Notes: generated by a model not told the origin, from the letters alone. A stretch of DNA of 64,000 bases from Caballeronia telluris (GCF_001544495.1 NZ_FCNZ02000012.1:1-64000); one strand, 5' to 3'; numbered from the stretch's first letter, positions 42,787 to 52,065 are shown. Program-made: numbers and translations.

Positions 42787-44034
42787 ATGGACAATCACGA
42801 ACCGCTGAACCTTGCCTATCTGCGCGCATTCAGGCTCGTCGCGCAGACCGGCAGCGCCACGCGCGCGGCCGCCGCGCTCTTTCGCGCTCAGTCCGCCGTG
42901 ACACGTTCGTTGCGGGAACTCGAGGCATCGGTCGGCGAGGCGCTCTTCGAGCGACGCTCGTCCGGCATGCTGCCGACGCCAGCCGGCCGCGCGGTGCTGC
43001 AACGCTGCGACCGCATTTTCGCGGAGCTGGAAGAGCTGGCCCAGTGGTGCACCGCGCGCCAGTCGCGCCGGCGTCCTGCAACGGGCAACGCGTTGCCCGC
43101 GTATCTGCTCAATACGCGACGCCTTCAGTTGTTCTCGGCGCTCGCCCGTCACCGTCACATGCCGAGCGCCGCGCAGACCTTCGGCATCAGCCAGCCTGCG
43201 GTCAGCAGCGCCATCCGCATCATGGAGAGCGGTGCGGGCATGCAGCTTTTTTATCGCAGCCCGCGCGGCCTTCTGCTGACGAGCGAGGGCGAGACGTTCC
43301 TGCTTCACGTACGCCGCGCGCTAAACGAGCTACGCCACATCCCCGACGACATCGCCGCGCTGCACGGCAGCATCCAGGGCTACGTGACGGTCGGCGCATT
43401 GCCGCTCGGGCGCACGCTCATTCTTCCGGAGGCCATCGCGCGCGTGGCCGCGCGCTATCCCGGCGTGCGGATCGTGACCGACGAAAGCGCGTATGAAACG
43501 CTCGTCGCCGGGCTGCGGGCCGGGGACATCGATTTCGTGCTGGGCGCGCTGCGCGCCAACGATGCGACGAGCGGCCTCGCCAACGAACGATTGATGTCCG
43601 AGGATCTCGTCGTGCTCGCCCGGCGCGGTCATCCGCTCGCGAACGCCCGCGGGCTCACGCTCAGGGACCTCGCGGATACCCAATGGATCCTGCCGCGCAG
43701 TCACGCTCCGGCGCGCGGGCTCTTTGAATCGCATTTCAAGCGCATGCGACTGAAGCCGCCGATGCCGAGCGTGGAAACCGCCGACCTCGCCATCATTCGC
43801 GGCGTGCTGTTGCATACGGACATGCTGGCCGTGCTGTCGGCGCAGCAGCTTTACTACGAGTGCGAGTCGGACCAGCTCGTCGTGCTCGACATCACGATGC
43901 AGAACACGTCGCGCGACATCGGGCTCATCGTGCGGGCGGGCGGCACGCCGTCGCCGGCTGCGCGCGTGTTGATCGACGCGATCCGTCTGACCGTCGACAA
44001 GGTCGCGCGCACCACGCTCGTCGCGATGCGCTAA
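42787..44034 (+). CDS. LysR-type regulator with two tandem HTH domains
   Basis: At 415 aa it is about 110 residues longer than usual. There are two LysR winged HTH domains in tandem: residues about 8-66 (YLRAFRLVAQTGSATRAAA then AQSAVTRSLRELEASVGEALFERR) and about 110-168 (LQLFSALARHRHMPSAAQTF then SQPAVSSAIRIMESGAGMQLFYR), each with the conserved Gln/Ser-Ala-Val helix. A single effector domain (about 195-410) follows, starting GYVTVGALPLGR. A protein with four HTH units per dimer could bind two operators at once. It converges on the lone receiver gene with an 8-bp gap. Its target is unknown; a stem-loop lies in its promoter. Confidence 0.85.
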   Translation: MDNHEPLNLAYLRAFRLVAQTGSATRAAAALFRAQSAVTRSLRELEASVGEALFERRSSGMLPTPAGRAVLQRCDRIFAELEELAQWCTARQSRRRPATGNALPAYLLNTRRLQLFSALARHRHMPSAAQTFGISQPAVSSAIRIMESGAGMQLFYRSPRGLLLTSEGETFLLHVRRALNELRHIPDDIAALHGSIQGYVTVGALPLGRTLILPEAIARVAARYPGVRIVTDESAYETLVAGLRAGDIDFVLGALRANDATSGLANERLMSEDLVVLARRGHPLANARGLTLRDLADTQWILPRSHAPARGLFESHFKRMRLKPPMPSVETADLAIIRGVLLHTDMLAVLSAQQLYYECESDQLVVLDITMQNTSRDIGLIVRAGGTPSPAARVLIDAIRLTVDKVARTTLVAMR

Positions 44035-44042
44035 GGCGTTGT

Positions 44043-44387
44043 TCAGCAACCCTTGATCGCATCCTCCAGCGCTTCCTGCGAAATCGGCTTTAGCAGATAG
44101 CCGTCGAACGCATCGAGTTCCTGCGCGCTCAGGTTCGCGCGGCCTGTCACTGCAACGACGCACGCCTGCGCGCTCGGGGTCGCCGCGCGAAGCTGCCGGC
44201 AGAGCGTCCGGCCGTCGGCGTCGGGGAGGCCGATATCCAGAAAGATCGCATCGTAGGTATTCGCCGCCGTCAAGGCGAGCGCGGACTGCCCGTCATACGC
44301 GACCTCTGGCTCGTGGCCGATCGATGCCGCGAGCGCCGCGAACGCATCCGCGAGGCGCGGATCGTCTTCGATAAAGAGAATTCGCAT
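44043..44387 (-). CDS. Stand-alone response regulator receiver protein
   Basis: The 114-aa protein is a single CheY-like receiver: RILFIEDDPRL (acidic pocket), phospho-acceptor Asp in AIFLDIGLPDADG, conserved Thr in VVAVTGR and Lys in YLLKPIS. There is no output domain, so it acts by protein contact. It follows the four-gene ABC exporter by about 135 nt on the same strand and may share its transcript. GGAG precedes the ATG at 44387. The kinase partner is not adjacent; hybrid kinases elsewhere in the window are candidates but unproven. Confidence 0.85.
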   Translation of the reverse strand: MRILFIEDDPRLADAFAALAASIGHEPEVAYDGQSALALTAANTYDAIFLDIGLPDADGRTLCRQLRAATPSAQACVVAVTGRANLSAQELDAFDGYLLKPISQEALEDAIKGC

Positions 44388-44523
44388 GATGGGCTCCACG
44401 ACCCGGTTCAAGTGTCGGCCGACATCGCTTCGATCCAGCAGCGTTCGTTCCTGAACCGGATCACGCGGAAGCACCGGGCCGGTGCACTCGCGCTACGGAT
44501 TTTTAAGCCGTTTCTCCGTGCAC

Positions 44524-45690
44524 TCACTGCGCCCGGAGCGCATCGACGATATTCATGCGCGCCGCGCGCACCGCTGGCAGAAAGCCGCCGACGAGTCCCA
44601 TCGCGACCGAAAACAGAAGCGTCTTCACGACGACGCCCGACGTGAGAACGAAGCCGAACGAAATGTCCGCGAAGGTCTGGAAGTTCGTGGTGGAGAACGA
44701 GGCGAACTGCATCAGCGCGGCGCAGCACAAGCCCACGACACCGCCGACGAAGCCGAGCAGCAACGCCTCCAGCAGAAACGCCGCGAGCACGTTCGCCCGC
44801 TTGAAACCGAGCGCGCGAAGCGTCCCGATCTCCGACACGCGGTTCGCCACCGAAGCGTACATCGTGATCATCGCGCCGATCATCGCCGCGATCGAGAAGA
44901 TGATCGACAGCGTGAGGCCCAGGATGTTGATGAACGTGGAGAGCGCTTTGGACTGGTCGCTGTAGAACTGGCGTTCGCGCTTTGCCTGATCGGCGAGGCG
45001 CGGATCGACGTCGATGTCGGCCGAAAAGCGCTCGAAGAGATCGCTGCGCGCGAGCCGCAGCACCATCGACGAAAACGCCGAGCGCCGGAACGACTGCATC
45101 AACTGATCGACGTCGCCCCAGATTTCCGAGTCGAAGCCGCTGCCGCCGGCGTCGAAGCGGCCGACGACGGTCCAGTCGCGCTGGGCGAACCGCAAATGCT
45201 CGCCGATGCGCGTCCCGCTGAACCCCTTCGCGATGCTGCTGCCGACCACGATCTCCGACGACCCCGGCCGGAACATGCGCCCTTCCACCAGCCTGACCTG
45301 CGGCCGCAGCGCGAGCCCGAGCGGCGAGACGCCACGTATCACGACATTCGACAGCCGCTCCGAGCCGATCTTCGCGAGCGATATCAGCACCACGATTTCC
45401 TTCGACGCGAGCGGCCGGCCGTCCGCGCCCATCGCCACCGACGGATGCATCTCCATCACGTTCGCCTGATTGCGCTCGATCGCGCTCTGCACCTCGGTCT
45501 CGGCGCCCTTGCGGATCACGACGACGTTGTCTTCTTCGCCGGTGGAAACGAGCGTCTTCTGCAAACCCGCATCGAGCATCAGCACGGTCGAGAACACGAA
45601 GACGACGAGCGCGAGGCCGCCCGCCGTGAGGAGCGTCGTGAGCCGCCGGGCCCACAGGTTGCGCGCGACATAAGAAAGCGGAATCGCCAT
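44524..45690 (-). CDS. MacB-type ABC exporter permease (second permease)
   Basis: This 388-aa protein has one N-terminal TM helix (LLTAGGLALVVFVFSTVLML), a large periplasmic MacB-PCD domain (about 45-240) and a C-terminal FtsX block of three helices with EIGTLRALGFKRANVLAAFLLEALLLGFVGG. Such permeases use ATP to drive substrates from the periplasm through an adaptor. It starts 9 nt after the first permease. The last residues, MNIVDALRAQ, are typical FtsX ends. Two different permeases suggest a heterodimer. The substrate is unknown. Confidence 0.85.
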   Translation of the reverse strand: MAIPLSYVARNLWARRLTTLLTAGGLALVVFVFSTVLMLDAGLQKTLVSTGEEDNVVVIRKGAETEVQSAIERNQANVMEMHPSVAMGADGRPLASKEIVVLISLAKIGSERLSNVVIRGVSPLGLALRPQVRLVEGRMFRPGSSEIVVGSSIAKGFSGTRIGEHLRFAQRDWTVVGRFDAGGSGFDSEIWGDVDQLMQSFRRSAFSSMVLRLARSDLFERFSADIDVDPRLADQAKRERQFYSDQSKALSTFINILGLTLSIIFSIAAMIGAMITMYASVANRVSEIGTLRALGFKRANVLAAFLLEALLLGFVGGVVGLCCAALMQFASFSTTNFQTFADISFGFVLTSGVVVKTLLFSVAMGLVGGFLPAVRAARMNIVDALRAQ

Positions 45691-45698
45691 CGCCGCCC

Positions 45699-46853
45699 CT
45701 AGCCGATGGCCCGCAGGCCTTCGACGATCCGCACCCGCGCCGCCTGCACCGCCGGCACGATGGCGGCGGCGAGCGCCACGACGAGCGCGCACGCCGCCTG
45801 CAATCCGACCGTCTGCGCTGACACGCGGAACACGGGAAACACGCCGCCCGTCGCCTGCTTGAAGAAGCTCGCGGCGGGCGGCGTCGCGAGCATGCCGAGG
45901 CCGCCGCCGATCGTGCAGATGACGATCGACTCGCCGAACACGAGCAGCCCGAGAAACGCGGGACCGAAGCCGAGCGCCTTCAGCGTCGCGTATTCGGTCG
46001 TGCGTTCGCGCGCGCTCATTGCCATCGCGTTCGCCATCACCGCCATGATGATGAGGATCACCACGTAGGACACGACGCGGATCGCCGCGATGATCTGGTT
46101 CGACATCGCGACGAACCCGAGCTGGAACGCCTGCTCCGTTTCGGTCAGCGTCTCGGCGAGCGAGTTCTTGAACACGCCGTCGACGCGGCGTGAGACTTCC
46201 GCCGCTTCATCGGGGTTCGCCACGCCGAGCACGTAGATGCCGACCTGATCGGCGCGGCGCGGCGTCGTCTTGCGCACGCTTTCGTTCAGGTAGTCCCAGT
46301 GGAAGATGAGCTGGCGCGTGATCGTCGACTCGTCGCGCCCGTCGAGAATGCCGCGCACCACGAAGTCCCAGATGCCCGGAAAGATCGTGCCCTTGATCGG
46401 GATCACGTCGCCGACCTTGAAGCCGAACTGCGTCGCCAGTTGCCGGCCGATCAGGCAGCCCTTGCGGTCGCGCAGGTAGTCCGCGCGTTGGGCGGCGGGG
46501 AGGATGAACTCGGGATACAGGTCGAGATAATTGTCCGACACGGCGAACTGCGCGAAGAAGTTCTTCGGATCGCGATAGACGCCGCCGAACCAGTTGGAAC
46601 GCGCGACGGTGGTCACGCCCTCGACGCCGCGGATGCGGTTCTCGTAGCTCAACGGCAGCGGAAACACGAGCGAGATCGCGTTGCGCGTCACGAGCCGCGC
46701 ATTCGACGCCGCCGCCGCGCCCGCGTACCACGCGTCGACGACCGTATGCAGCAGGCCGTAGGCCAGCACCGCGATGGTCAGGCCGAGCACGGTCAGCGTC
46801 GTGCGCAGCCGGTGGCGCAGCGCGTTGCGGGTGATCAGCTTGACGAGGTACAT
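45699..46853 (-). CDS. MacB-type ABC exporter permease (first permease)
   Basis: The 384-aa protein has the same design as its neighbour: an N-terminal helix (LTVLGLTIAVLAYGLLHTVV), a periplasmic domain (about 50-240) and three C-terminal helices with ARERTTEYATLKALGFGPAFLGLLVFGESIVI. The two permeases share only the fold and the ALGF loop, so they are not recent duplicates. It starts 9 nt after the ATPase gene. It is likely to form a heterodimer with the second permease. Confidence 0.85.
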   Translation of the reverse strand: MYLVKLITRNALRHRLRTTLTVLGLTIAVLAYGLLHTVVDAWYAGAAAASNARLVTRNAISLVFPLPLSYENRIRGVEGVTTVARSNWFGGVYRDPKNFFAQFAVSDNYLDLYPEFILPAAQRADYLRDRKGCLIGRQLATQFGFKVGDVIPIKGTIFPGIWDFVVRGILDGRDESTITRQLIFHWDYLNESVRKTTPRRADQVGIYVLGVANPDEAAEVSRRVDGVFKNSLAETLTETEQAFQLGFVAMSNQIIAAIRVVSYVVILIIMAVMANAMAMSARERTTEYATLKALGFGPAFLGLLVFGESIVICTIGGGLGMLATPPAASFFKQATGGVFPVFRVSAQTVGLQAACALVVALAAAIVPAVQAARVRIVEGLRAIG

Positions 46854-46862
46854 GACGTCGGT

Positions 46863-47555
46863 TCAGTTCCGGCCTGCATCGATCAGCTCCCCTTTCTCCA
46901 GATGAACGAGCGCGCGCGCGGCGCCGGCCGCGTGCGCATCGTGCGTCACCATGATGATCGTCTTGCCGAGTTCGCGGTTCATCCGTTGCAGCATCGAGAG
47001 CACGTCGGAGGCGGAAGCGCGGTCGAGGTCGCCGGTCGGTTCGTCGGCGACGATCAGCTTCGGGTCGGTAATCAGCGCGCGCGCGATCGCGACGCGCTGC
47101 TGCTGCCCGCCCGACAGCTCCGACGGATAGTGGCTCATGCGGTCGCTCATGCTGACCATGTCGAGCACCATCTCGACGCGCTCGCGCCGCTCGCGGCGCG
47201 TGAGGCGCGTGAGCATCAGCGGCAGTTCGACGTTCTCGAACGCGTTCAGGACCGGCATCAGGTTGTAGAACTGGAAGATGAAGCCGATGTGGGCCGCGCG
47301 CCAGTCCGCGAGCGCCGCCTCGCCGAGCCGCGCGATATCGAGGCCCGCCACGCGCAACTCGCCGCTGTCCGGCCGGTCGATGCCCGCGATCAGGTTCAGG
47401 AGCGTGCTCTTGCCCGACCCCGACGGCCCCACCAGCGCGATGAAATCGCCCTCGGCGATTTCGAGCGTGATGTCGGTCAGGACCGGCACCGTCTGCACGC
47501 CGCGACGGTACGACTTCGCGACATGGCGTATCTCGACGAGCGGCATCGTGCTCAT
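46863..47555 (-). CDS. ABC transporter ATPase (LolD/MacB type)
   Basis: The 230-aa ATPase has all motifs: Walker [11 protein letters not shown]-loop [17 protein letters not shown], signature LSGGQQQR, Walker [13 protein letters not shown] and H-loop VTHDAHAAG. The NLMP Q-loop and GDLD ending are typical of LolD/MacB-type ATPases that serve FtsX permeases. It starts 1 nt after the adaptor stop, so it is translated together with it. It powers the exporter formed with the two permeases. Confidence 0.92.
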   Translation of the reverse strand: MSTMPLVEIRHVAKSYRRGVQTVPVLTDITLEIAEGDFIALVGPSGSGKSTLLNLIAGIDRPDSGELRVAGLDIARLGEAALADWRAAHIGFIFQFYNLMPVLNAFENVELPLMLTRLTRRERRERVEMVLDMVSMSDRMSHYPSELSGGQQQRVAIARALITDPKLIVADEPTGDLDRASASDVLSMLQRMNRELGKTIIMVTHDAHAAGAARALVHLEKGELIDAGRN

Positions 47556-47556
47556 G

Positions 47557-48810
47557 CTATTTCTTCGCCACGGAAACGCGCGCGCCGTCGCCGAGCTTCT
47601 CGCCAGGCGCCAGCACGAGCGTTGCGCCCGGCTTCACGCCGTCCACCGCGACGAGTTCGCCGATCTTCGCGCCCGGCGTCACGGGCGTCTCGCGCACGCG
47701 GTCGTCCTTGACGACGTACACCACCTGCCGGCCATTGCGCGCGACGACCGACGAAGCCTGCACCGCGACCACCGGCTTCTCCTCGTTCGGCGGCACCGGC
47801 TTCGACAGAAACGCGATCTTCGCGCTCATCTCGGGCAAGACGCGCGAATCGCGTTCGACGAAACGCACCTTCACTAGCACGGTCGCCTTCGAGCGGTCGA
47901 CGGTCGGCACGATGCGCGAGACGCTGCCGGACAGGCGCAGTTCCGGCAGCGCGTCGAGCTGGATCTCGCACGGCGCGCCCACGCCGATCTTCGCGATGTT
48001 CGATTCCGCCACGTCCGCTTCGACTTCGAGCGTCTCCATGTCGGCGATGGTCACGACCGCGCCCTTGCTGTCCGACGCCGACGAAAACGGCGTGATGTTG
48101 TCGCCGACATTCGCGTGCTTTTCGAGCACGACGCCGTTGAACGGCGCGCGGATCAGCGTCTGGTCGACGGCGACCTGCGCCGCGCGCGCGTTCGCCTGAG
48201 CCGAAGCGATGGCGGCGCGGTTGCTGTTGATCGACGCCTGCGCCTTGTCGTAGCGGGCGCGGTCCGAGTCGTACTGTGCGGCGGGGATCGCGCCCTGCGG
48301 CGCGAGGATCAGCGAGCGGCGCAGATTGGCCTCGGCGTCCTTCATCTCGGCGTGCTGCAATTCGAGGTTGGCGCGCGCGACGTTCACTTGCGCGAGCGCC
48401 TGGGCAAGCGACGCCTCCACGTCCCGGCTTTCCAGCCGCGCGATCACTTCGCCCTCCTTGACGACGGAGCCTTCGAGCACGCCGAGCCATTCGACGCGCC
48501 CCTGCGCCTTCGACGCGACCGCCGCCTTGCGCTGCGGCACGACGTAACCGGTGGCATTGAGCAGCGTGTAGTTTTGCGACGGATAGACCGAGGTGACGGT
48601 GGCCGTTTCGACGGCTTGCGGGCTCGTGAGCCTGAGGGCGATGCCGAGCGCGATGAGGAGGATCGCCGCGATGACGGCGTAGCGGAGCCAGCCGCGCCGG
48701 CGCCGTGGGACGATCGCGGAAGGCGACCGGTCGATTTTCAGTTTGTCGAGATCGTGTTCAGCCAATTTGGGGCCTTGCGCCCGCGGCCGGTCACTTTGAT
48801 GAAGCGTCAT
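47557..48810 (-). CDS. HlyD/MacA-type periplasmic adaptor of the ABC exporter
   Basis: The 417-aa adaptor has a basic cytoplasmic tail, one TM anchor (about 42-62, YAVIAAILLIALGIALRL), a lipoyl-like half-motif (ASKAQGRVEWLGVLEGSVVKEGE), a coiled-coil hairpin (about 130-205, ALAQVNVARANLELQHAE) and a beta-barrel. It links the inner-membrane exporter to an outer-membrane channel. The LAPQGAIPAAQYDSDRARYDKAQA stretch is the hairpin tip region. No TolC-type gene is in the window. It is first of four genes: adaptor, ATPase, permease, permease. Confidence 0.88.
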   Translation of the reverse strand: MTLHQSDRPRAQGPKLAEHDLDKLKIDRSPSAIVPRRRRGWLRYAVIAAILLIALGIALRLTSPQAVETATVTSVYPSQNYTLLNATGYVVPQRKAAVASKAQGRVEWLGVLEGSVVKEGEVIARLESRDVEASLAQALAQVNVARANLELQHAEMKDAEANLRRSLILAPQGAIPAAQYDSDRARYDKAQASINSNRAAIASAQANARAAQVAVDQTLIRAPFNGVVLEKHANVGDNITPFSSASDSKGAVVTIADMETLEVEADVAESNIAKIGVGAPCEIQLDALPELRLSGSVSRIVPTVDRSKATVLVKVRFVERDSRVLPEMSAKIAFLSKPVPPNEEKPVVAVQASSVVARNGRQVVYVVKDDRVRETPVTPGAKIGELVAVDGVKPGATLVLAPGEKLGDGARVSVAKK

Positions 48811-48916
48811 GCAGGAACGCCGTACGATCAGCGACCGTCCGGCTCGTGGCGCCGTGTACGGGGCCCCCAGTATAGCGCCGCGCCGTGCCCGCGCTTTGAC
48901 CTAAGCGGATGTTGCA

Positions 48917-49444
48917 CTACGGGTTGGGTCCGTCGTCGGCCGTATTCGATGGCGGCGCGAGCGACACGACGTTGACGATCCCCTGCCGCGCCATCTTCGC
49001 GTACGGGCAGAAGCGCTCGGTGTGGCGCACGAGTTCTTCCGCGATCGCCCGCTCGACGCCCGGCAGATGAATGCGGACGTCGGCGGTCAGCGTGTAGAGA
49101 CCGTCGACGGGATCGCGTCCGAAGGTGATCGACGCCTGAACCTTAGCCCCCGGAATCGGGATGCCCGCGCGCGCCGCGAGCAGGCTCAGCGCCCCGTGAA
49201 AACACGCGGCGTAACCCGCCGCGAAGAGCTGTTCCGGATTGGTCCCGCCGCCCGGGCCGCCGAGTGCGCCGGGAAGCCGCAGGTTCACGTCGAGGTTGCC
49301 GTCGTCCGAGCGCGCGACGCCCGACGCCCGGCCGTGGCCCGCGTCGCCGCCCGTCACGCTGACGGTCGTCGAATAGAGGCCGTGGAAGTCGGGCCCGTAA
49401 TACTTGTCGAGCAGCGTGAGCGGCGGCGGGACCAGGGGTTTCAT
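48917..49444 (-). CDS. Ohr/OsmC-family organic hydroperoxide reductase
   Basis: The 175-aa protein carries the family's two redox cysteines: one in NPEQLFAAGYAACFHGAL, one in ERFCPYAKMARQG. The mid-region GLYTLTADVRIHLPGVE fits the Ohr fold. It reduces organic hydroperoxides with lipoyl thiols in the cytosol. It is some 30 residues longer than typical Ohr because of an N-terminal extension (MKPLVPPPLTLLDKYYGPDF). A CGAGG lies before the ATG at 49444. It is last in a same-strand run with an NAD(P)-binding reductase 36 nt upstream, within the ECF41 locus, which suggests an oxidative-stress link. Confidence 0.85.
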   Translation of the reverse strand: MKPLVPPPLTLLDKYYGPDFHGLYSTTVSVTGGDAGHGRASGVARSDDGNLDVNLRLPGALGGPGGGTNPEQLFAAGYAACFHGALSLLAARAGIPIPGAKVQASITFGRDPVDGLYTLTADVRIHLPGVERAIAEELVRHTERFCPYAKMARQGIVNVVSLAPPSNTADDGPNP

Positions 49445-49480
49445 CGCGCAAATGCCTCGTGACGGACGATGCCGTGGCGC

Positions 49481-50239
49481 TCAGTGCGCCGCCGCGTGCG
49501 ACCGGCTGAACCAGTCGTCGAGCGTCACGGCGCCCAGACGCGCGCCCGCGCCGGGAACGAGCGTGTCGTCCTTCAGGAGCGCGCCGAAATAGCGCTCGGC
49601 GGAATCCGCGACCACCTTGCGCGGATCGTTCGTCCCGGCGAGAAAACGCTGGATGAGATCGGTCAGGCGCACCTTGTCCGGCCCCGCCACCTCGACCACG
49701 CCATTGACCGGCGCCCCGAGCGACAGGTCGGCGACCGCGAGCGCGACGTCGTCCGACGCGATCGGCTGGATGTAGACCGGCGCAAGCCGCACCGATTCGC
49801 CTTGCGTGCCTCCCTGCGCGATGCCGCCGAGGAATTCCAGGAACTGCGTCGAGTGGATGATCGTGTACGGAACGCCGGACGCGCGGATCAGCTTCTCCTG
49901 CGCGATCTTGCCGCGGAAGTAGCCGCTTTCCGCGAGCCGGTCCGTGCCGACGACCGAGAGCGCCACGTGATGCGTCACGCCCGCCCGGGCTTCGGCGGCG
50001 AACAGGTTGCGGCCGGAGGCCTCGAAGAATTCGAGCACGGCCCGGTCTTCGAACGACGGCGAATTCGCCACGTCGATCACCACTTGCGCGCCCTTCAGCG
50101 CGGCGTCCAGGCCTTCGCCCGTGACCGTGTTCACGCCCGACGCCGGCGACGCCGCCAGCGCCTCGTGACCCCGCGCGCGCAATTCGCTGACGACCTTGCT
50201 GCCGATGAGCCCGCTGCCGCCGATGACTACGATCTTCAT
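49481..50239 (-). CDS. NAD(P)-binding atypical SDR / NmrA-like reductase
   Basis: The 252-aa protein starts MKIVVIGGSGLIGSKVVSELR with the Gly-rich dinucleotide loop GxxGxxG. It continues with VVIDVANSPSFED, GVTHHVALSVVGTDRL and YFRGKIAQEKLIRASGVPYTIIHSTQF (the YxxxK of the atypical branch), then a substrate lobe. NmrA-like members act as redox sensors or as NAD(P)H-linked reductases. GAGGGA precedes the ATG. It is upstream of the Ohr gene and downstream of LysR. Oxidoreductases or epimerases of this class are typical ECF41 partners. Confidence 0.85.
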   Translation of the reverse strand: MKIVVIGGSGLIGSKVVSELRARGHEALAASPASGVNTVTGEGLDAALKGAQVVIDVANSPSFEDRAVLEFFEASGRNLFAAEARAGVTHHVALSVVGTDRLAESGYFRGKIAQEKLIRASGVPYTIIHSTQFLEFLGGIAQGGTQGESVRLAPVYIQPIASDDVALAVADLSLGAPVNGVVEVAGPDKVRLTDLIQRFLAGTNDPRKVVADSAERYFGALLKDDTLVPGAGARLGAVTLDDWFSRSHAAAH

Positions 50240-50452
50240 GATGTTCCCTCGATGGTGAACTCCGGCTTCATGCGCGTGCCGGGAATGGGGTCGACTTGCG
50301 GGATGCGCGCCCGGCATCCCGGCGCTTTGCCCGACGAACCGCGTTTCGCGCGGCGTGAGGCATGGATCGAATGGTAGGCGTGCGGGCGGCGCGGCAGTAG
50401 CCTCGCGCTGGGACGCGCGGTGTTGCCGTCAGCGCATCAATCGGTGCGCCGG

Positions 50453-51463
50453 TCAGCGCGCAGCCTGCACCGGCAGCGTGGACAGACAGTCGAGATCAAG
50501 CGCGCGCGCGTGCTCGGTCAGATAGTCGACGAAAACGCGGATTCTCGCGGGCAGTTGCCGGCGGCTCAGGTAGCAGACGTAATGGCCGCGATCGTCCGGC
50601 GCATGCTGTGCAAGACACGCGACGAGCCGTCCGTCGCGCAGTGCGTCGCAAGCCTGATAGCCCGCGAGTTGCGCGACGCCTTGTCCTTCCAGCACCGCCT
50701 GCAGCACGAGATCGGCGTCGTTGAAGGTGGCGAACGCATGGGGCGTGATCTTTTGCGGATGACCGCTCACCTTGAACTCCCAGTCGGCGACACGCCCCGA
50801 AGCCATCCGGAAATTGATGCAGCGATGCTCCGCGAGCGCCTCGACGCTGCGCGGCAAGCCATGCTCGCGCGCATAGCCAGGCGTCGCGCATACGATCATC
50901 TGCATCGGGATCAGTTGCCGCGCGACCACCTGGCTGTCTTCCATGCGCCCGTCGCGCAAGGCCACGTCGACGCGGCCCGACGTGAAGTCGGGCGGACCCT
51001 CGTCGAGCGACAGTTCCAGCGCGATCTCGGGGTACGTCTCGTGAAAGCCGCGCAGGAGCGGCGCGACGACCTTGCGGCCGAAACCGGTCGTCGATGCGAT
51101 GCGCAACTGGCCGCGCGGCGGTCCGTTGCGCAACTCGCGCATGTCCTCGATCGCCTGAACGATGCGCTCCACGCCCGGATGACAGTTGCGGTAGAAGAGT
51201 TCGCCCTCGCGCGTGAGCGACGTGCTGCGCGTGGTGCGCAGAAAGAGGCGTGCGTCGAGTTGCGCTTCGAGCTTCTGCACGTTGCGGCTGACCGCCGAAC
51301 GGCCGATGCCGAGCCGGTCGCTCGCCTTCGCGAAGCTGCCTTCGTCGGCGACGGCGAGGAACGCGACGACGCCCGCATAGCTCGTCGCGAAACTGTTGGC
51401 GAGCGCATCGGCGGTGCCCGCGCGGGGCGTGGAAGCGAGATTTTCAGCGAGGTTGTCGGGCAT
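50453..51463 (-). CDS. LysR-family regulator behind an ECF41-type promoter
   Basis: The 336-aa protein has a LysR HTH (about residues 28-88: YAGVVAFLAVADEGSFAKAS then IGRSAVSRNVQKLEAQL) and a normal effector domain. An N-terminal stretch of about 25 Ala/Thr/Asn-rich residues is unusual. Two Mets are possible: 51487 and 51463. The promoter at 51497-51523 places transcription start near 51490, so the ATG at 51463 with GGAA upstream is preferred. It likely acts on the NAD(P)-binding reductase and Ohr genes that follow on the same strand. Ligand unknown. Confidence 0.82.
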   Translation of the reverse strand: MPDNLAENLASTPRAGTADALANSFATSYAGVVAFLAVADEGSFAKASDRLGIGRSAVSRNVQKLEAQLDARLFLRTTRSTSLTREGELFYRNCHPGVERIVQAIEDMRELRNGPPRGQLRIASTTGFGRKVVAPLLRGFHETYPEIALELSLDEGPPDFTSGRVDVALRDGRMEDSQVVARQLIPMQMIVCATPGYAREHGLPRSVEALAEHRCINFRMASGRVADWEFKVSGHPQKITPHAFATFNDADLVLQAVLEGQGVAQLAGYQACDALRDGRLVACLAQHAPDDRGHYVCYLSRRQLPARIRVFVDYLTEHARALDLDCLSTLPVQAAR

Positions 51464-51496
51464 GGAAGTGCGTTCCGAAGTGTCCATGTCCGACTA

Positions 51497-51523
51497 GACG
51501 TTCGACTCGCGCTTCCTGTGACA
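51497..51523 (-). promoter_or_regulatory. ECF41-type promoter before the LysR gene
   Basis: Read on the minus strand, TGTCACA (51523-51517) is followed by exactly 16 bases and then CGTC (51500-51497). This is the -35/-10 pair reported for ECF41 sigma factors, and an ECF41 gene lies 1.2 kb upstream on the same strand. Transcription would start near 51490, just before the LysR gene. Match seen; use inferred. Confidence 0.65.
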
Positions 51524-51552
51524 TCGTCCCCGTGATTTTTTTGTGGCGGGCG

Positions 51553-51957
51553 CTACTTCACGGGCGTCAGCACCGGCGCGTCCTTGTTTTTCAGCAGCAG
51601 CACGATGAACTTCGCCGGCTTCGTCGTGCTGGCGTTGCGGCCGACCGTGTGAATGTCGTTCGGGCCTTCGTAGAAGGTCTGGCCGGGCTTGAGCGTGACT
51701 TCCTTGCCGCCCTTCACCTGCATGACAATCGTTCCTTCCAGTACATAGATGAAACCGTGCGCGTCGTGCCGATGCACCGGGTCCTCGCCGCCCGGCGGAT
51801 AGACGACCTCGATCATCAGCGCTTCCTTGCCGGGGTAATCCGCGAGCGCCTGCGTCATCAGCGGCGTGACGACGGCGTCCGGCGCCGCCTGCGCGGGGCC
51901 GGCGAGCGACGCCGCGCAAAGCAGCATCGCCGCGCGGGTTGGGGTCAGGCTGAACAT
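51553..51957 (-). CDS. Secreted cupin-domain protein
   Basis: The 134-aa precursor has a signal peptide (MFSLTPTRAAMLLCAASL, cleavage after AQA). The cupin barrel has PPGGEDPVHRHDAHGFIYVLEG and GQTFYEGPNDIHTVGRN. The first motif keeps two metal-binding His (HRH) but the usual Glu is replaced by Gly in DAHGF; the later His and Asn are kept. It could still bind a metal with three His ligands, or act only as a binding protein in the periplasm. GAGGACAC precedes the ATG. It is in the ECF41 locus between the AhpD-like gene and the LysR gene. The role is unknown. Confidence 0.78.
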   Translation of the reverse strand: MFSLTPTRAAMLLCAASLAGPAQAAPDAVVTPLMTQALADYPGKEALMIEVVYPPGGEDPVHRHDAHGFIYVLEGTIVMQVKGGKEVTLKPGQTFYEGPNDIHTVGRNASTTKPAKFIVLLLKNKDAPVLTPVK

Positions 51958-52065
51958 GATGTGTCCTCGATGGTGGCCCGCGCTTCAGGGCCCGTTTGTC
52001 CCGTTTTTCCCGTTTGTACCGTTTGTCTGCTGCACGCGCGTCCGGCCTTCGCGTGCGACTTCGAC

